Positions 43,015 to 53,974 of a stretch of DNA of 64,000 nucleotides are shown here, one piece after another; the first letter of the stretch is position 1; every line of letters begins with the position of its first letter. The notes beneath the pieces are model-generated. The model made no database searches. It saw nothing but the letters and a program-made list of their open reading frames with translations, and had not been told where the DNA came from. The translations under genes were made by a program, and so were the position numbers. Origin of the DNA: Nitrospira japonica (GTDB lineage: Bacteria; Nitrospirota; Nitrospiria; Nitrospirales; Nitrospiraceae); the NCBI RefSeq assembly GCF_900169565.1, contig NZ_LT828648.1, forward strand, positions 1,862,876 through 1,926,875. Reading direction: 5' to 3'.

Positions 43015-44793
43015 ATGAAGCTGACGGGCGCCGAAATTTTCATCGAATGTTTAAAACGCGAAGGCGTCAAGACGCTCTTTGCGCTTCCCGGAGGCGTGGT
43101 CCTCAAGATTTTCGACATGCTGCATCAGCAGAAAGACATCGAGGTCGTCTTGACCCGCCATGAACAAGGTGCGGGTCACATGGCCGAAGGCTATGCCAAG
43201 GCCACCGGCAGAGCGGGTGTCTGCCTGGTCACCTCAGGTCCGGGCATGACCAACGTCATCACCGCGCTGGCCGATGCCTATATGGATTCCGTTCCGTTGG
43301 TGTGTTTTAGCGGACAGGTTCCGACGAACTTGATCGGCAACGATGCGTTTCAAGAGGCCGACAATGTGGGGCTCAGCCGCCCTTGCACGAAGTATAACTT
43401 CCTCGTCAAGGACGTGAATGATTTGGCGTCCACGATCAAGGAAGCATTTTACATCGCGACGACCGGACGTCCCGGTCCGGTGCTCGTGGACATCCCGAAA
43501 GACGTATCGATGGAAAAGGCCGACTTTACCTATCCGAACTCTGTTTCGATCCGTGGCTACAATCCCACGTACGAAGGGAACAAGTGGCAGATCAAGCAGG
43601 CGGCGGAAGCGATGATGAAGGCCAAGAAGCCGGTCCTCTACGTGGGCGGCGGTGTGGTGTTCTCCGGCGCATCCCAGGAATTGATCGAGTTGGCCGAGTT
43701 GACGCAGATTCCGGTCGATATGACGTTAATGGGCCTCGGGGCCTTCCCCGGCGAGCACCCGCTTTCCATGGGTATGCTGGGCATGCACGGCACCTATCAA
43801 GCGAACATGGCGGTGCATTACGCTGACCTCGTGGTGGCAATCGGAGCGCGGTTCGACGATCGCGTCACGGGAAAGGTCGCGGAATTTTGTCCCTACGCAA
43901 AAATCGTCCATATCGACATCGATCCGACATCGATCAGGAAGAACATTCATGTTGATATCCCAATCGTGGGGGACTGCAAAGCCGTCTTGCGTGAACTCAC
44001 CCAGATTCTGAAAGCGACGGTGAACGGCGAGCAGAGGGAACTCCGCAAGGCATGGTGGGATCAGATCCGTGAATGGGAGCGTGCGCATCCCCTGACCTAC
44101 CAACAGGAGAAAGACGGTCCGATCAAACCGCAACACGTGATCAAGAGACTCTATGAATTGACGAAGGACCGTGATCCGATCGTTGCAACGGACGTCGGTC
44201 AGCATCAGATGTGGGCCGCCCAATATTTCAAACTCTCGAAGCCCAATCGATGGCTCACGTCGGGGGGATTGGGAACGATGGGATTCGGTTTCCCTGCCGC
44301 GATGGGAGCGCAAGCGGCGTTCCCGGGCCGGTTAGTCCTCTGCATCGCCGGAGACGGGAGTGTGCAGATGAACATGCAGGAAATGGCCACCGCCGTGGTC
44401 AGTAAACTGCCTGTGAAAATCATCGTCCTGAACAACCGGTTCCATGGCATGGTTCGGCAGTGGCAGGACTTGTTTTATGAGGGCAGGTACGCATCCAGCT
44501 ATCTGGATACTACTCCCGATTTCGTGAAGTTGGCCGAAGCCTACGGGGCCGTCGGCTTGCGAGCCGGAAAAGTCGGTGAACTGGATGATGTTCTGAAGGA
44601 AGCGATTGCCGTCAATGGGCCGGTCATTGTAGACGTCCCGACGCATCCCTACGAGAACGTGTATCCCATGATTCCCGCCGGAGGGTGCAACCACGAAATG
44701 ATTTTGGAAGATCCGCCGGAATTGAAAAACAAACAATTAGGTGGCGCCGCAAAGGCAACCCCTGAAGGCAAAGATACGATTCTTACCGCCTAG
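43015..44793 (+). CDS. ilvB: Acetolactate synthase, large subunit
   Basis: 592 residues from ATG 43015, with GAGAGGAGG upstream. TPP-binding and FAD-linked family motifs are complete: [49 protein letters not shown] and [12 protein letters not shown]. It forms acetolactate or acetohydroxybutyrate. It heads a gene set for branched-chain amino acids and phospholipid synthesis. Confidence 0.96.
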   Translation: MKLTGAEIFIECLKREGVKTLFALPGGVVLKIFDMLHQQKDIEVVLTRHEQGAGHMAEGYAKATGRAGVCLVTSGPGMTNVITALADAYMDSVPLVCFSGQVPTNLIGNDAFQEADNVGLSRPCTKYNFLVKDVNDLASTIKEAFYIATTGRPGPVLVDIPKDVSMEKADFTYPNSVSIRGYNPTYEGNKWQIKQAAEAMMKAKKPVLYVGGGVVFSGASQELIELAELTQIPVDMTLMGLGAFPGEHPLSMGMLGMHGTYQANMAVHYADLVVAIGARFDDRVTGKVAEFCPYAKIVHIDIDPTSIRKNIHVDIPIVGDCKAVLRELTQILKATVNGEQRELRKAWWDQIREWERAHPLTYQQEKDGPIKPQHVIKRLYELTKDRDPIVATDVGQHQMWAAQYFKLSKPNRWLTSGGLGTMGFGFPAAMGAQAAFPGRLVLCIAGDGSVQMNMQEMATAVVSKLPVKIIVLNNRFHGMVRQWQDLFYEGRYASSYLDTTPDFVKLAEAYGAVGLRAGKVGELDDVLKEAIAVNGPVIVDVPTHPYENVYPMIPAGGCNHEMILEDPPELKNKQLGGAAKATPEGKDTILTA

Positions 44794-44842
44794 GCAATCA
44801 CGGCGGCCGATGGTCGGCCGTCCGTGTCGGAGCGCGAGACGC

Positions 44843-46433
<1,591 letters not shown>

Positions 46434-46555
46434 TGAGGGCTTCGGCTTCCCTCACGCGCTCTATCGGCTGAGGATTAGGATCTGCTGGAACAGTCGGCGG
46501 CGCGTGTTGAGGGTGCGCAGCCGAGGCGGTTTCTCGTTGGGGGCGGAGGTCTTTC

Positions 46556-47206
46556 GTGGCCGATCGTGCCGTCGGCATCCCAGTTGCCAAAGAAGGAATT
46601 CCCTTCATCGCGGTCGCCGCCGGCGGTACACTGGCGACGGGATGGATGGGCTGGCCCATTGCAGCGGGAGCGGCAGGGCTGTTGACGCTGTTCGTCTCAT
46701 GGTTCTTCCGCAATCCACCCCGGACCATTCCGCAGGGAGCACGGCTCGTGGTTGCGCCTGGCGATGGAAAGGTCATTGCCGTCGAAGAAGAGTTCGAACC
46801 TCGTTACCTCAAGGATCGCAGTATCCGAGTCACGATCTTCTTGAATGTGTTCGATGTGCACATCAATAGAATTCCGTGCGAAGGGACCGTCGAAAACGTG
46901 CAGTACCAACCGGGACAGTTCCTGGTGGCCAGCAAACCCGAAGCCACGATTAAGAACGAACAAAACGCTTTGATGATCAAGGCCGGGCAAGGAGCGAAGG
47001 TTCTCTGCGTTCAGGTGGCCGGCTTGATTGCGAGACGGATCATTTGTTGGGTGTCGCCGCCGGAACGGGCGGTGCTGGGTGAGCGGTTCGGATTGATTCG
47101 GTTCGGGTCTCGTATGGATACATTCCTCCCGCTGGGATCAGTGATCAAGGTCGCCGTCGGCGATCGCGTGAAGGGTGGGGAGTCCATCCTGGGAGAACTG
47201 CCATGA
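46556..47206 (+). CDS. psd: Phosphatidylserine decarboxylase
   Basis: 216 residues from GTG 46556. A membrane segment (residues 17-48) precedes the short archaeal/Gram-positive-like Psd domain: APGDGKVI, FLNVFDVHINRIPCEGTV and the self-cleavage region RFGSRMD. The enzyme makes phosphatidylethanolamine using a pyruvoyl group formed from the Ser. It overlaps pssA by 4 bp. Confidence 0.94.
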   Translation: MADRAVGIPVAKEGIPFIAVAAGGTLATGWMGWPIAAGAAGLLTLFVSWFFRNPPRTIPQGARLVVAPGDGKVIAVEEEFEPRYLKDRSIRVTIFLNVFDVHINRIPCEGTVENVQYQPGQFLVASKPEATIKNEQNALMIKAGQGAKVLCVQVAGLIARRIICWVSPPERAVLGERFGLIRFGSRMDTFLPLGSVIKVAVGDRVKGGESILGELP

Positions 47207-48006
47207 AGACTACTGGACTGCGCCAGTCGTTCGCCAAAGGCGGGAAGCGTCATAAAGCGGCGATGCATTTGATCCCGAACCTGTTCACGACGGGGAACTT
47301 GTTCTGCGGTGTATTCGCGATCCTGTCGGTCTTTAACGCAAACTACCTGGCCGCCGCAGTGGCGATTCTGGTGGCCATGGTGTTTGACGTTCTCGACGGC
47401 AAATCCGCTCGCTTGACCAACAGCACCAGCCATTTCGGCTTGGAATACGATTCGCTTTCCGACGTGGTGTCGTTCGGCGTCGCTCCTGGTCTGCTCATCT
47501 ATTCATGGGCGCTCAGTGGACAGGGCACGTTCGGCATTGCGGTCATGTTTGCCTACGTGGCCATGGGTGCGGTGCGTCTCGCGCGATTCAACGCTTCAGC
47601 GACTGCCTCGGACGGAAAGTATTTCACCGGACTGGCCATACCGGCTGCCGCAGGCGTCGTGGCCTCTTTGGTAATTTTCGATCATCACGTCGTGCGAACC
47701 GGCTCGGAAATCAAGCCGATCTTGGTGCTGATTATCACCCTGGTTTTGTCGTTTTTGATGGTCAGCACTATCAAGTATCGGAGTTTCAAGGACTTGAAGT
47801 TCCGAGGTGGTCGCCACATCACCTATCTAGTATGGGGCATCCTGACCGTGGTACTGGTGGCGGCGTGGCCCCAGGTTATGCTATTTGTAATCTTCGCCGG
47901 GTACGCACTGCTCGGTCCCGTCGAGCGGCTGATCACCTTAGTGACGAGGACGGGAAAGCAGATACAGCCGAAAAAGGAACAGCCGGCGGTCGAATCAAAG
48001 TTCTAG
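47203..48006 (+). CDS. pssA: CDP-diacylglycerol-serine O-phosphatidyltransferase
   Basis: 267 residues with about eight membrane segments. The CDP-alcohol phosphotransferase motif is complete (DVLDGKSAR, eight residues, then GLEYDSLSD). It makes phosphatidylserine, which Psd then decarboxylates. The T-box leader of leuA begins just after its stop. Confidence 0.95.
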   Translation: MKTTGLRQSFAKGGKRHKAAMHLIPNLFTTGNLFCGVFAILSVFNANYLAAAVAILVAMVFDVLDGKSARLTNSTSHFGLEYDSLSDVVSFGVAPGLLIYSWALSGQGTFGIAVMFAYVAMGAVRLARFNASATASDGKYFTGLAIPAAAGVVASLVIFDHHVVRTGSEIKPILVLIITLVLSFLMVSTIKYRSFKDLKFRGGRHITYLVWGILTVVLVAAWPQVMLFVIFAGYALLGPVERLITLVTRTGKQIQPKKEQPAVESKF

Positions 48007-48256
48007 GGCGACGACGAGGAGTAGTAGGTCATTCGTCGAATCAAGAGAGCTGGTGGGTGGTGCAAACCAGTTTCGACGACGCCGAACTCGCCTCCGAGCC
48101 AGAGTCCATGAAACACGAGTAGTGGATTCCGCCTGGCCCCGTAAGGGCTGAATGAAGGATCTGGATAAACAGTATCCGGGTCGAATCAGGGTGGTACCAC
48201 GAAGCGCCTCAAAGCCTTCGTCCCTGGGTTCTAGGGGCGAAGGCTTTTGTCTTTTT
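48007..48256 (+). promoter_or_regulatory. T-box leader (leucine) of leuA
   Basis: Stem I opens with GACGACGAGGAGTAGTA and shows the AGAGAGCTGGTGG and GGTGCAAACCAG pattern of T-box stem I. A likely specifier, CTC (Leu), lies at 48087-48089 inside GAACTCGCC. The invariant T-box motif AGGGTGGTACCACG is at 48188-48201. Directly after it a terminator hairpin (AAAGCCTTCG...CGAAGGCTTTTG, 48211-48250) ends in a T run. Uncharged tRNA-Leu should stabilise the antiterminator and turn on leuA. The leader lies between pssA and leuA, so it acts as an internal operon switch or has its own promoter within pssA. Confidence 0.88.
48211..48256 (+). terminator. Conditional terminator of the leuA T-box
   Basis: AAAGCCTTCG pairs with CGAAGGCTTT around a region that includes a second short pairing (CCCT/AGGG); a TTTTGTCTTTTT tail follows. 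In a T-box leader this hairpin competes with the antiterminator. Confidence 0.85.
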
Positions 48257-48391
48257 AAGCTGCTGAAAAGCCTTCCTGCGTATTCTTAGTCGTCCCGACC
48301 CTCAACGTACCGAAGGCGTATGTGTCGGGTTCGTGCTCCTGCGGCAGTGCAGAAGGAATGTGTGAACAGCTTGTCAGGTGGAGGTGATGCG

Positions 48392-49939
48392 ATGACTCGT
48401 ATGATCAGAATTTTTGACACGACCTTACGCGACGGAGAGCAATCTCCCGGTGCAAGCATGAACGTGGAAGAAAAGATCATGGTGGCAAAGCAGTTGGCCC
48501 GTCTTGGCGTCGACATCATTGAGGCGGGGTTTGCCTACAGCTCTCCGGGGGATTTCGAAGCCGTGCATCGGATCGCCCAGGAGGTGGAAGGTCCGACGAT
48601 CTGCAGTCTTGCCCGTGCGCGTCCCGAAGACATTGAGCGAGCCTGGGAAGCGCTCAAGGGTGCGCCGAAGGTGCGCATTCACACGTTTCTCTCGGCTTCG
48701 GACATCCATTTGAAGCATCAATTCAGAATGACGCGGGAAGAAGCGAAGAAACGGGCGGTGGCGATGGTCCAACTGGCAAGGAGCTACGTGGAGGACGTCG
48801 AATTCTCCCCGATGGACGCCAGCCGTTCTGATCCTTCTTACCTGTACGAGGTTATTGAAGCCGTCATTGCCGCGGGGGCGGGCACGATCAACATTCCCGA
48901 CACCGTAGGATATGCTGTGCCGCAAGAGTTCGGCAGGCTCATCCGGGGAATCCGCGAAGCTGTGCCCAACAGCAGCCGGGCCGTGATCTCGGTCCATTGC
49001 CATAATGACCTCGGATTGGCGGTAGCCAACAGTTTGGCGGCCATCGTGGAAGGGGCCGGTCAGGTGGAGTGTACGGTCAATGGCATCGGTGAGCGTGCCG
49101 GCAATACCTCATTGGAAGAAGTTGTGATGGGATTGCGGACGAGGAGGGATTGGTATCAGGCGGATACGCAAATCCGAACGGAGGAAATCTCGAAGACCAG
49201 TCGTTTGGTGAGCAAAACCACCAGCATGGTCGTGCAACCCAACAAGGCCATTGTCGGCGCAAACGCCTTCGCGCACACGTCCGGCATTCATCAGGACGGC
49301 CTGCTGAAAGACAAGACCACATATGAAATCATGAGGCCGGAATCGGTCGGCTTGGTCGAAAGCAAGATGGTCATGGGGAAACTATCGGGACGTCACGCGT
49401 TTCGTCAACGAATCGAGGAATTAGGGTATAAGTTGACGGATGAGGAGGTCAACCATGCCTTCGAGCGGTTCAAGAAGCTGGCGGACCAGAAAAAGGAGAT
49501 TTACGAAGAAGACCTCGAGGTCATCGTCTCCGAAGAACTGGCCAAGATGGCCGATCGAATCACGCTGAAATCGTTTCGCGTCGAAAGTGGCACCAATCAG
49601 GTGCCGACCGCGACGGTTGAGCTGGAAATCGATGGGAAGGCGATCATCCGGACCGGTACGGGTGACGGGCCGGTCGATGCGGTCTATCGGACTATTGCCG
49701 CCATTACATCGACGAAGAGCACGCTATTGATGTACGTAGTGAAAGCCATTACGGGCGGGACCGATGCTCAAGGCGAAGTATCCGTGCGCGTTCAGGAGGA
49801 CGGCCGGACCGTATCGGGACATGGAGCCGATACCGACATTATTACCGCCTCAGCCCGTGCATACCTGAGTGCCTTGAATAAACTGGCCTGTCTGACGGCC
49901 AAACAGGTGCAGGGTGAGGAGAAAGTGAACTTGATTTGA
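48392..49939 (+). CDS. leuA: 2-isopropylmalate synthase
   Basis: 515 residues from ATG 48392, with GGTGGAGGTG upstream. Motifs: FDTTLRDGEQSPGASM, SVHCHNDLGLAVANSLAAI and GERAGNTSLEE. The C-terminal LeuA allosteric domain (after about residue 390) is present, so leucine feedback is likely. First committed step to leucine. Confidence 0.96.
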   Translation: MTRMIRIFDTTLRDGEQSPGASMNVEEKIMVAKQLARLGVDIIEAGFAYSSPGDFEAVHRIAQEVEGPTICSLARARPEDIERAWEALKGAPKVRIHTFLSASDIHLKHQFRMTREEAKKRAVAMVQLARSYVEDVEFSPMDASRSDPSYLYEVIEAVIAAGAGTINIPDTVGYAVPQEFGRLIRGIREAVPNSSRAVISVHCHNDLGLAVANSLAAIVEGAGQVECTVNGIGERAGNTSLEEVVMGLRTRRDWYQADTQIRTEEISKTSRLVSKTTSMVVQPNKAIVGANAFAHTSGIHQDGLLKDKTTYEIMRPESVGLVESKMVMGKLSGRHAFRQRIEELGYKLTDEEVNHAFERFKKLADQKKEIYEEDLEVIVSEELAKMADRITLKSFRVESGTNQVPTATVELEIDGKAIIRTGTGDGPVDAVYRTIAAITSTKSTLLMYVVKAITGGTDAQGEVSVRVQEDGRTVSGHGADTDIITASARAYLSALNKLACLTAKQVQGEEKVNLI

Positions 49940-50000
49940 ACTGGGACGCACGGTAGAGTGATCGACTCGCTGAGCCTTGCCGCGGGAAGGGGAGTGGTCC

Positions 50001-50363
50001 GTGCTGAAGGTCACGCTTTCGGAGCGTCCGGAATTTTTGGCCGGAGACCATACCCGACTTCGTGAAATCTTTCACCCGGCCAAACACCATCTGCAATTGG
50101 GGTACAGCCTCGCGCACGGGACACTGGACCCGGGTCAGCGTTCCAAGCGGCACGTCCTGAAGTCGTCCGAGGTGTACTACTTTATCGCCGGAAGAGGGCG
50201 GTTTCTCCTCAATAATCGAGAGATTCCGATCGAGGCAGGCACGACGCTGTATGTCCCGCCTGGCGGCGAGCAGTCGCTGGAGAACACGGGCAGTCAAGTG
50301 ATCGAATTTCTGTGCCTGGTGGATCCGGCTTGGAAAATGGAAGACGAGCAGGTGTTGGAGTAA
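50001..50363 (+). CDS. Cupin domain protein
   Basis: 120 residues from GTG 50001, with GGGAAGGGGAG upstream. The cupin barrel motifs are seen: the [21 protein letters not shown] segment (metal ligands His and Glu) and [12 protein letters not shown], where the usual His is Gln or Ser. It sits between leuA and leuB, so it may be co-expressed with leucine genes. Substrate is unknown; a role in mannose-6-phosphate-like sugar chemistry is only one possibility. Confidence 0.82.
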   Translation: MLKVTLSERPEFLAGDHTRLREIFHPAKHHLQLGYSLAHGTLDPGQRSKRHVLKSSEVYYFIAGRGRFLLNNREIPIEAGTTLYVPPGGEQSLENTGSQVIEFLCLVDPAWKMEDEQVLE

Positions 50364-50391
50364 CGCCTGTCAGCCAAAGGAGTCGAGTGAC

Positions 50392-51465
50392 GTGAAAGCC
50401 AAGATTGCAGTGCTCGCCGGTGACGGTGTCGGCCGGGAAATTGTTCCCGAAGCGGTCAAAGTGCTGAAGGTGGTGGCGGAGAAATTCGGCCACACGTTCG
50501 ACTTCGCCTATGGCGACGTCGGTGGGCAGGCCATCGACAAGGTCGGAGTGCCGCTACCGCAAGACACGTTGGCTTTGGCCAAACAAAGTGACGCGGTGCT
50601 GTTGGGCGCCGTCGGCGGTCCTAAGTGGGAGGGGCTCGAGTACAGCTTGCGACCCGAACGCGCGCTGCTGGGGCTTCGTGAACAGCTCGGGCTGTTTGCC
50701 AATCTTCGGCCCGCCAAACTGTATGAAGTCCTGGCCGATGCGTCCACCCTCAAGAAGGAAGTGATCGAGGGCATCGACATCTTGGTGATCCGTGAATTGA
50801 CCGGCGGGATTTACTTCGGCAAACCGAAAGGGATCGAGGCGCTGCCCAACGGCGGCGAACGCGGGGTGAACACGGAGGTCTATACAACGGAGGAGATCCG
50901 TCGTATCGCGAAGGTGGCATTCGAGGCGGCACGCAGGCGGCGCAAGAAGGTGACCTCCGTGGACAAAGCCAACGTTCTGGAATCATCGGAACTGTGGAGA
51001 CGGGTGGTGATCGCGGTGCAGAAGGATTTTCCCGACGTGGAGCTCAATCACATCTATGTCGACAATGCCGCGATGCAGCTGGTCAGAAATCCTAGGCAAT
51101 TCGACGTCATGCTCTGCAACAACATATTCGGCGACATTCTCAGCGACGAAGCCGCCATGCTGACAGGATCCATCGGCATGCTGCCGTCGGCAAGCATCGG
51201 AGCACAGGTCGGCCTATTCGAACCCATTCACGGCAGCGCCCCCGACATTGCCGGAAAAAACATCGCCAATCCGATCGCGACCATCGCCTCGGCCGCCATG
51301 TTGCTGTCGTACGCATTCAAGTTGGACCGAGAGGCGCACGCAATTGAGGAAGCCATCGTGAAGACCCTGGATCTGGGGTATCGCACGAAGGACATCCATA
51401 GCGCCGGTAGTCGGCTGGTTGGAACAACCGACATGGGTGAAGCCGTCGTCCGGAACCTCAAGTAA
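50392..51465 (+). CDS. leuB: 3-isopropylmalate dehydrogenase
   Basis: 357 residues from GTG 50392, with AAAGGAG upstream. Motifs: [24 protein letters not shown] and [21 protein letters not shown]. It oxidises 3-isopropylmalate with NAD. Confidence 0.96.
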   Translation: MKAKIAVLAGDGVGREIVPEAVKVLKVVAEKFGHTFDFAYGDVGGQAIDKVGVPLPQDTLALAKQSDAVLLGAVGGPKWEGLEYSLRPERALLGLREQLGLFANLRPAKLYEVLADASTLKKEVIEGIDILVIRELTGGIYFGKPKGIEALPNGGERGVNTEVYTTEEIRRIAKVAFEAARRRRKKVTSVDKANVLESSELWRRVVIAVQKDFPDVELNHIYVDNAAMQLVRNPRQFDVMLCNNIFGDILSDEAAMLTGSIGMLPSASIGAQVGLFEPIHGSAPDIAGKNIANPIATIASAAMLLSYAFKLDREAHAIEEAIVKTLDLGYRTKDIHSAGSRLVGTTDMGEAVVRNLK

Positions 51466-51474
51466 TCGGGACCT

Positions 51475-52686
51475 ATGATGCCGAGAGAACTGACACGAAA
51501 GGCCGGCGCGATTAATACGGTTGCCGGAACGGGGGATGGAGCGATGTCGGGCGACGGCGGTTCCGCGGTGTCGGCTTGTCTGAACGAACCCAAGTCGGTG
51601 GCGTTCGACACCCGCGGCAATCTTATCATTGTTGATTCCGAGAACCATGTTATCCGCAAAGTCGACCGGTTGAGCGGAGTCATCGTGACGGTCGCGGGTT
51701 ACACCGAGCCGTTCCAGCGCCGAGAGGACCCAGTTCAGCCCGAGGGCGGAAGTATCCCAATGGAGGAGGATCCGTTGGCGGAGCAGACCTCGGGTGCGCA
51801 AGCTTTTGCGCATCAAACCGATTTGAGCGGAACCGTGCGCTATGTCATCAACGGCGGCGGCCCCTCCATGCGATTCGGCGGAGACGGTGGGCCGGCCATC
51901 AAGGCCTTGTTAAATTTTCCCACGGCGGCCGCGGTGGATGCGGACGGGCATCTGTATATCGCGGATACCATGAATCATCGAATCCGGCGGGTCGACGCAG
52001 CATCCGGTCGAATCACCACGATCGCGGGTGTGGGGCAGCCTCGATTCAACGGGGATGGAGGACCGGCCGAGGCGGCGGGCTTGAATGAACCGAGCGCCCT
52101 GGCCATCACCGCTTCGTCGATACTCTACGTGGCGGATCAGAACAACAATCGAGTCAGAGCCATCGACCTGCATACCGGCCTGATCCGCACGGTCGCGGGA
52201 ACCGGGGCCGCGACATACAATGGCGACGGGATCCCTGCCATCGAGGCCGCGCTGGCAGGTCCCAGCGGTCTCGCCGTTGGCGCGGACGGGACCCTGTTCA
52301 TCGCCGATACGTTCAACGGGAGAATTCGTTCCGTCGATCCGGATACCGGCATGATTCAGACGGTCGTCGGAGACGGAGGGGCCTATCGCTACCAGGGACC
52401 GGCGGAACCTGCCTCCAGCAGCCTGGCTAGACCGTACGGGATCGCGCTCAGTGCCGATGGCCAGCTCTTCATTTCGGATTCGGACAACCATCTTATCCGG
52501 AGATGGAATCCCGCGACGGGCCGTCTGGATCGGTTGGCAGGGGTGGGCGTGTCGGCCTATGGCGGCGACGGGGGATTGGCCTTGGATGCGAGCCTGAATT
52601 ATCCGTTTGGGATTGCCATGGCGGCGGACGGAGGGCTGTTCATCGCTGACACCTTTAATCATCGGATCCGTGAAATCGTCTTGTAA
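51475..52686 (+). CDS. NHL-repeat beta-propeller protein
   Basis: 403 residues with ATG at 51475 or 51478. At least six NHL-like repeats occur, each holding a variant of LYIADTMNHRIRRVD followed by TIAGVG and GDGGPA. No signal peptide is visible, unusual for this type. The propeller probably binds a ligand or protein. It lies tightly between leuB and asd (spacing under 20 bases each side), so it is in the operon, but no amino acid role is known. Confidence 0.88.
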   Translation: MMPRELTRKAGAINTVAGTGDGAMSGDGGSAVSACLNEPKSVAFDTRGNLIIVDSENHVIRKVDRLSGVIVTVAGYTEPFQRREDPVQPEGGSIPMEEDPLAEQTSGAQAFAHQTDLSGTVRYVINGGGPSMRFGGDGGPAIKALLNFPTAAAVDADGHLYIADTMNHRIRRVDAASGRITTIAGVGQPRFNGDGGPAEAAGLNEPSALAITASSILYVADQNNNRVRAIDLHTGLIRTVAGTGAATYNGDGIPAIEAALAGPSGLAVGADGTLFIADTFNGRIRSVDPDTGMIQTVVGDGGAYRYQGPAEPASSSLARPYGIALSADGQLFISDSDNHLIRRWNPATGRLDRLAGVGVSAYGGDGGLALDASLNYPFGIAMAADGGLFIADTFNHRIREIVL

Positions 52687-52700
52687 CCGGCGGGGGGCAT

Positions 52701-53720
52701 GTGAAGAAGAAATCGAAGTACGTCCTGGGCATTCTCGGCGCAACGGGGGCTGTGGGGAAGGAAACGCTGGACATTCTCGACGAGCGAAAATTTCCGCTGG
52801 AATCCTTGCGGCTGTTCGCGTCCAAACGATCCGCCGGGGAGGTCCTGTCTTGCCAGGGGCGGGAATGGAAAGTGGAGGAATTGACCCCGGAAACATCTTT
52901 CGCCGGAATCGATTTCGCCCTGATTTCCGCCACGGATGCCATCAGTCGAGAATATGGAGCCCGATTGAGCGCGGCCGGCATTCTGGTCATCGACGACAGC
53001 GGAGTCTTCCGCATGGAGGATGATGTCCCGCTGGTGGTTCCGGAAGTGAATCGGCAGGCGTTACGGTCAATGCCCCGACGAATCGTGTCGATTCCGAACT
53101 GTACGACGACTCCGTTGGTCATGGCGTTGAAGCCGCTGCAGGAGGCGGCCGGAATCAAGCGGGTTGTGGTCACGACGTTCCAGTCCGTTTCCGGGACCGG
53201 GGCGGCGGCAATGGATGAACTGATGAATCAGACCAGAAATCTCATGGCCTTTCGTGAGGCCAAGGCGGAGGTGTATCCGTATCAGATCGCCTTCAATCTG
53301 TTGCCGCATATCGGATCGTTCAACGAGGGTGGTGATTGCTCCGAGGAGATCAAGATCATGCGGGAGACGAGAAAAATTTTGGAAGCGCCCGCGCTCCGTC
53401 TCACTGCCACCACCGTGCGTGTGCCGGTCTTGCGGTGCCACTCAGAGGCCATCAATGTGGAACTGGAACGTCCTCTCAAGCCGCACGACGCGCGGGCCGC
53501 GTTGGCCGAGATGCCCGGGGTATTGGTATATGACGATCCGTCCAAGAAGCTTTACCCTATGCCACTGGATGCCACCGGGAAGGATGATGTGTTCGTCGGA
53601 CGTATCAGGGAAGACGAGTCGACCGCCAATGGATTGAATCTCTGGGTGGTGTCCGACAATCTCCGAAAAGGGGCCGCTCTCAATGCCGTGCAGATTGCCG
53701 AGTGTTTGACGGAACACTGA
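52701..53720 (+). CDS. asd: Aspartate-semialdehyde dehydrogenase
   Basis: 339 residues from GTG 52701. NADP-binding start GILGATGAVGKETL, the catalytic Cys in IPNCTTTPLV, and the late-region GGDCSEEIKIMRETRKI. It supplies lysine, threonine, methionine and peptidoglycan precursors. Its stop overlaps the next start by one base. Confidence 0.95.
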   Translation: MKKKSKYVLGILGATGAVGKETLDILDERKFPLESLRLFASKRSAGEVLSCQGREWKVEELTPETSFAGIDFALISATDAISREYGARLSAAGILVIDDSGVFRMEDDVPLVVPEVNRQALRSMPRRIVSIPNCTTTPLVMALKPLQEAAGIKRVVVTTFQSVSGTGAAAMDELMNQTRNLMAFREAKAEVYPYQIAFNLLPHIGSFNEGGDCSEEIKIMRETRKILEAPALRLTATTVRVPVLRCHSEAINVELERPLKPHDARAALAEMPGVLVYDDPSKKLYPMPLDATGKDDVFVGRIREDESTANGLNLWVVSDNLRKGAALNAVQIAECLTEH

Positions 53721-53974
53721 TGGCCGAATGGGCAAGCCTCGGGAAGGTCCTCCTCGGGATTGGGGCCGTCATTGCTTTGGTGGGGTTGCTGTTGTTGCTC
53801 TCAGACCGCGTCCCCGGCCTCGGTGGTCTTCTTAGCCTGTTCGGCCGCCTGCCAGGGGACATTTCCTTCAAGCGCGATAATTTCAGCCTCTATATTCCCC
53901 TCGGTACCAGTCTTGTGCTCAGTATCCTGTTGAGTTTGGTATTCTATTTCCTGTCATGGATGTTTCGACGGTGA
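53720..53974 (+). CDS. DUF2905 small membrane protein
   Basis: 84 residues, ATG overlapping the asd stop. Two membrane helices (LLGIGAVIALVGLLLLLSD and SLVLSILLSLVFYFLSW) flank the conserved GRLPGDISFKRDNFSLYIPLGTS loop. The family is widespread and uncharacterised. It overlaps the SpoIID-like gene by 19 bp. Confidence 0.88.
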   Translation: MAEWASLGKVLLGIGAVIALVGLLLLLSDRVPGLGGLLSLFGRLPGDISFKRDNFSLYIPLGTSLVLSILLSLVFYFLSWMFRR

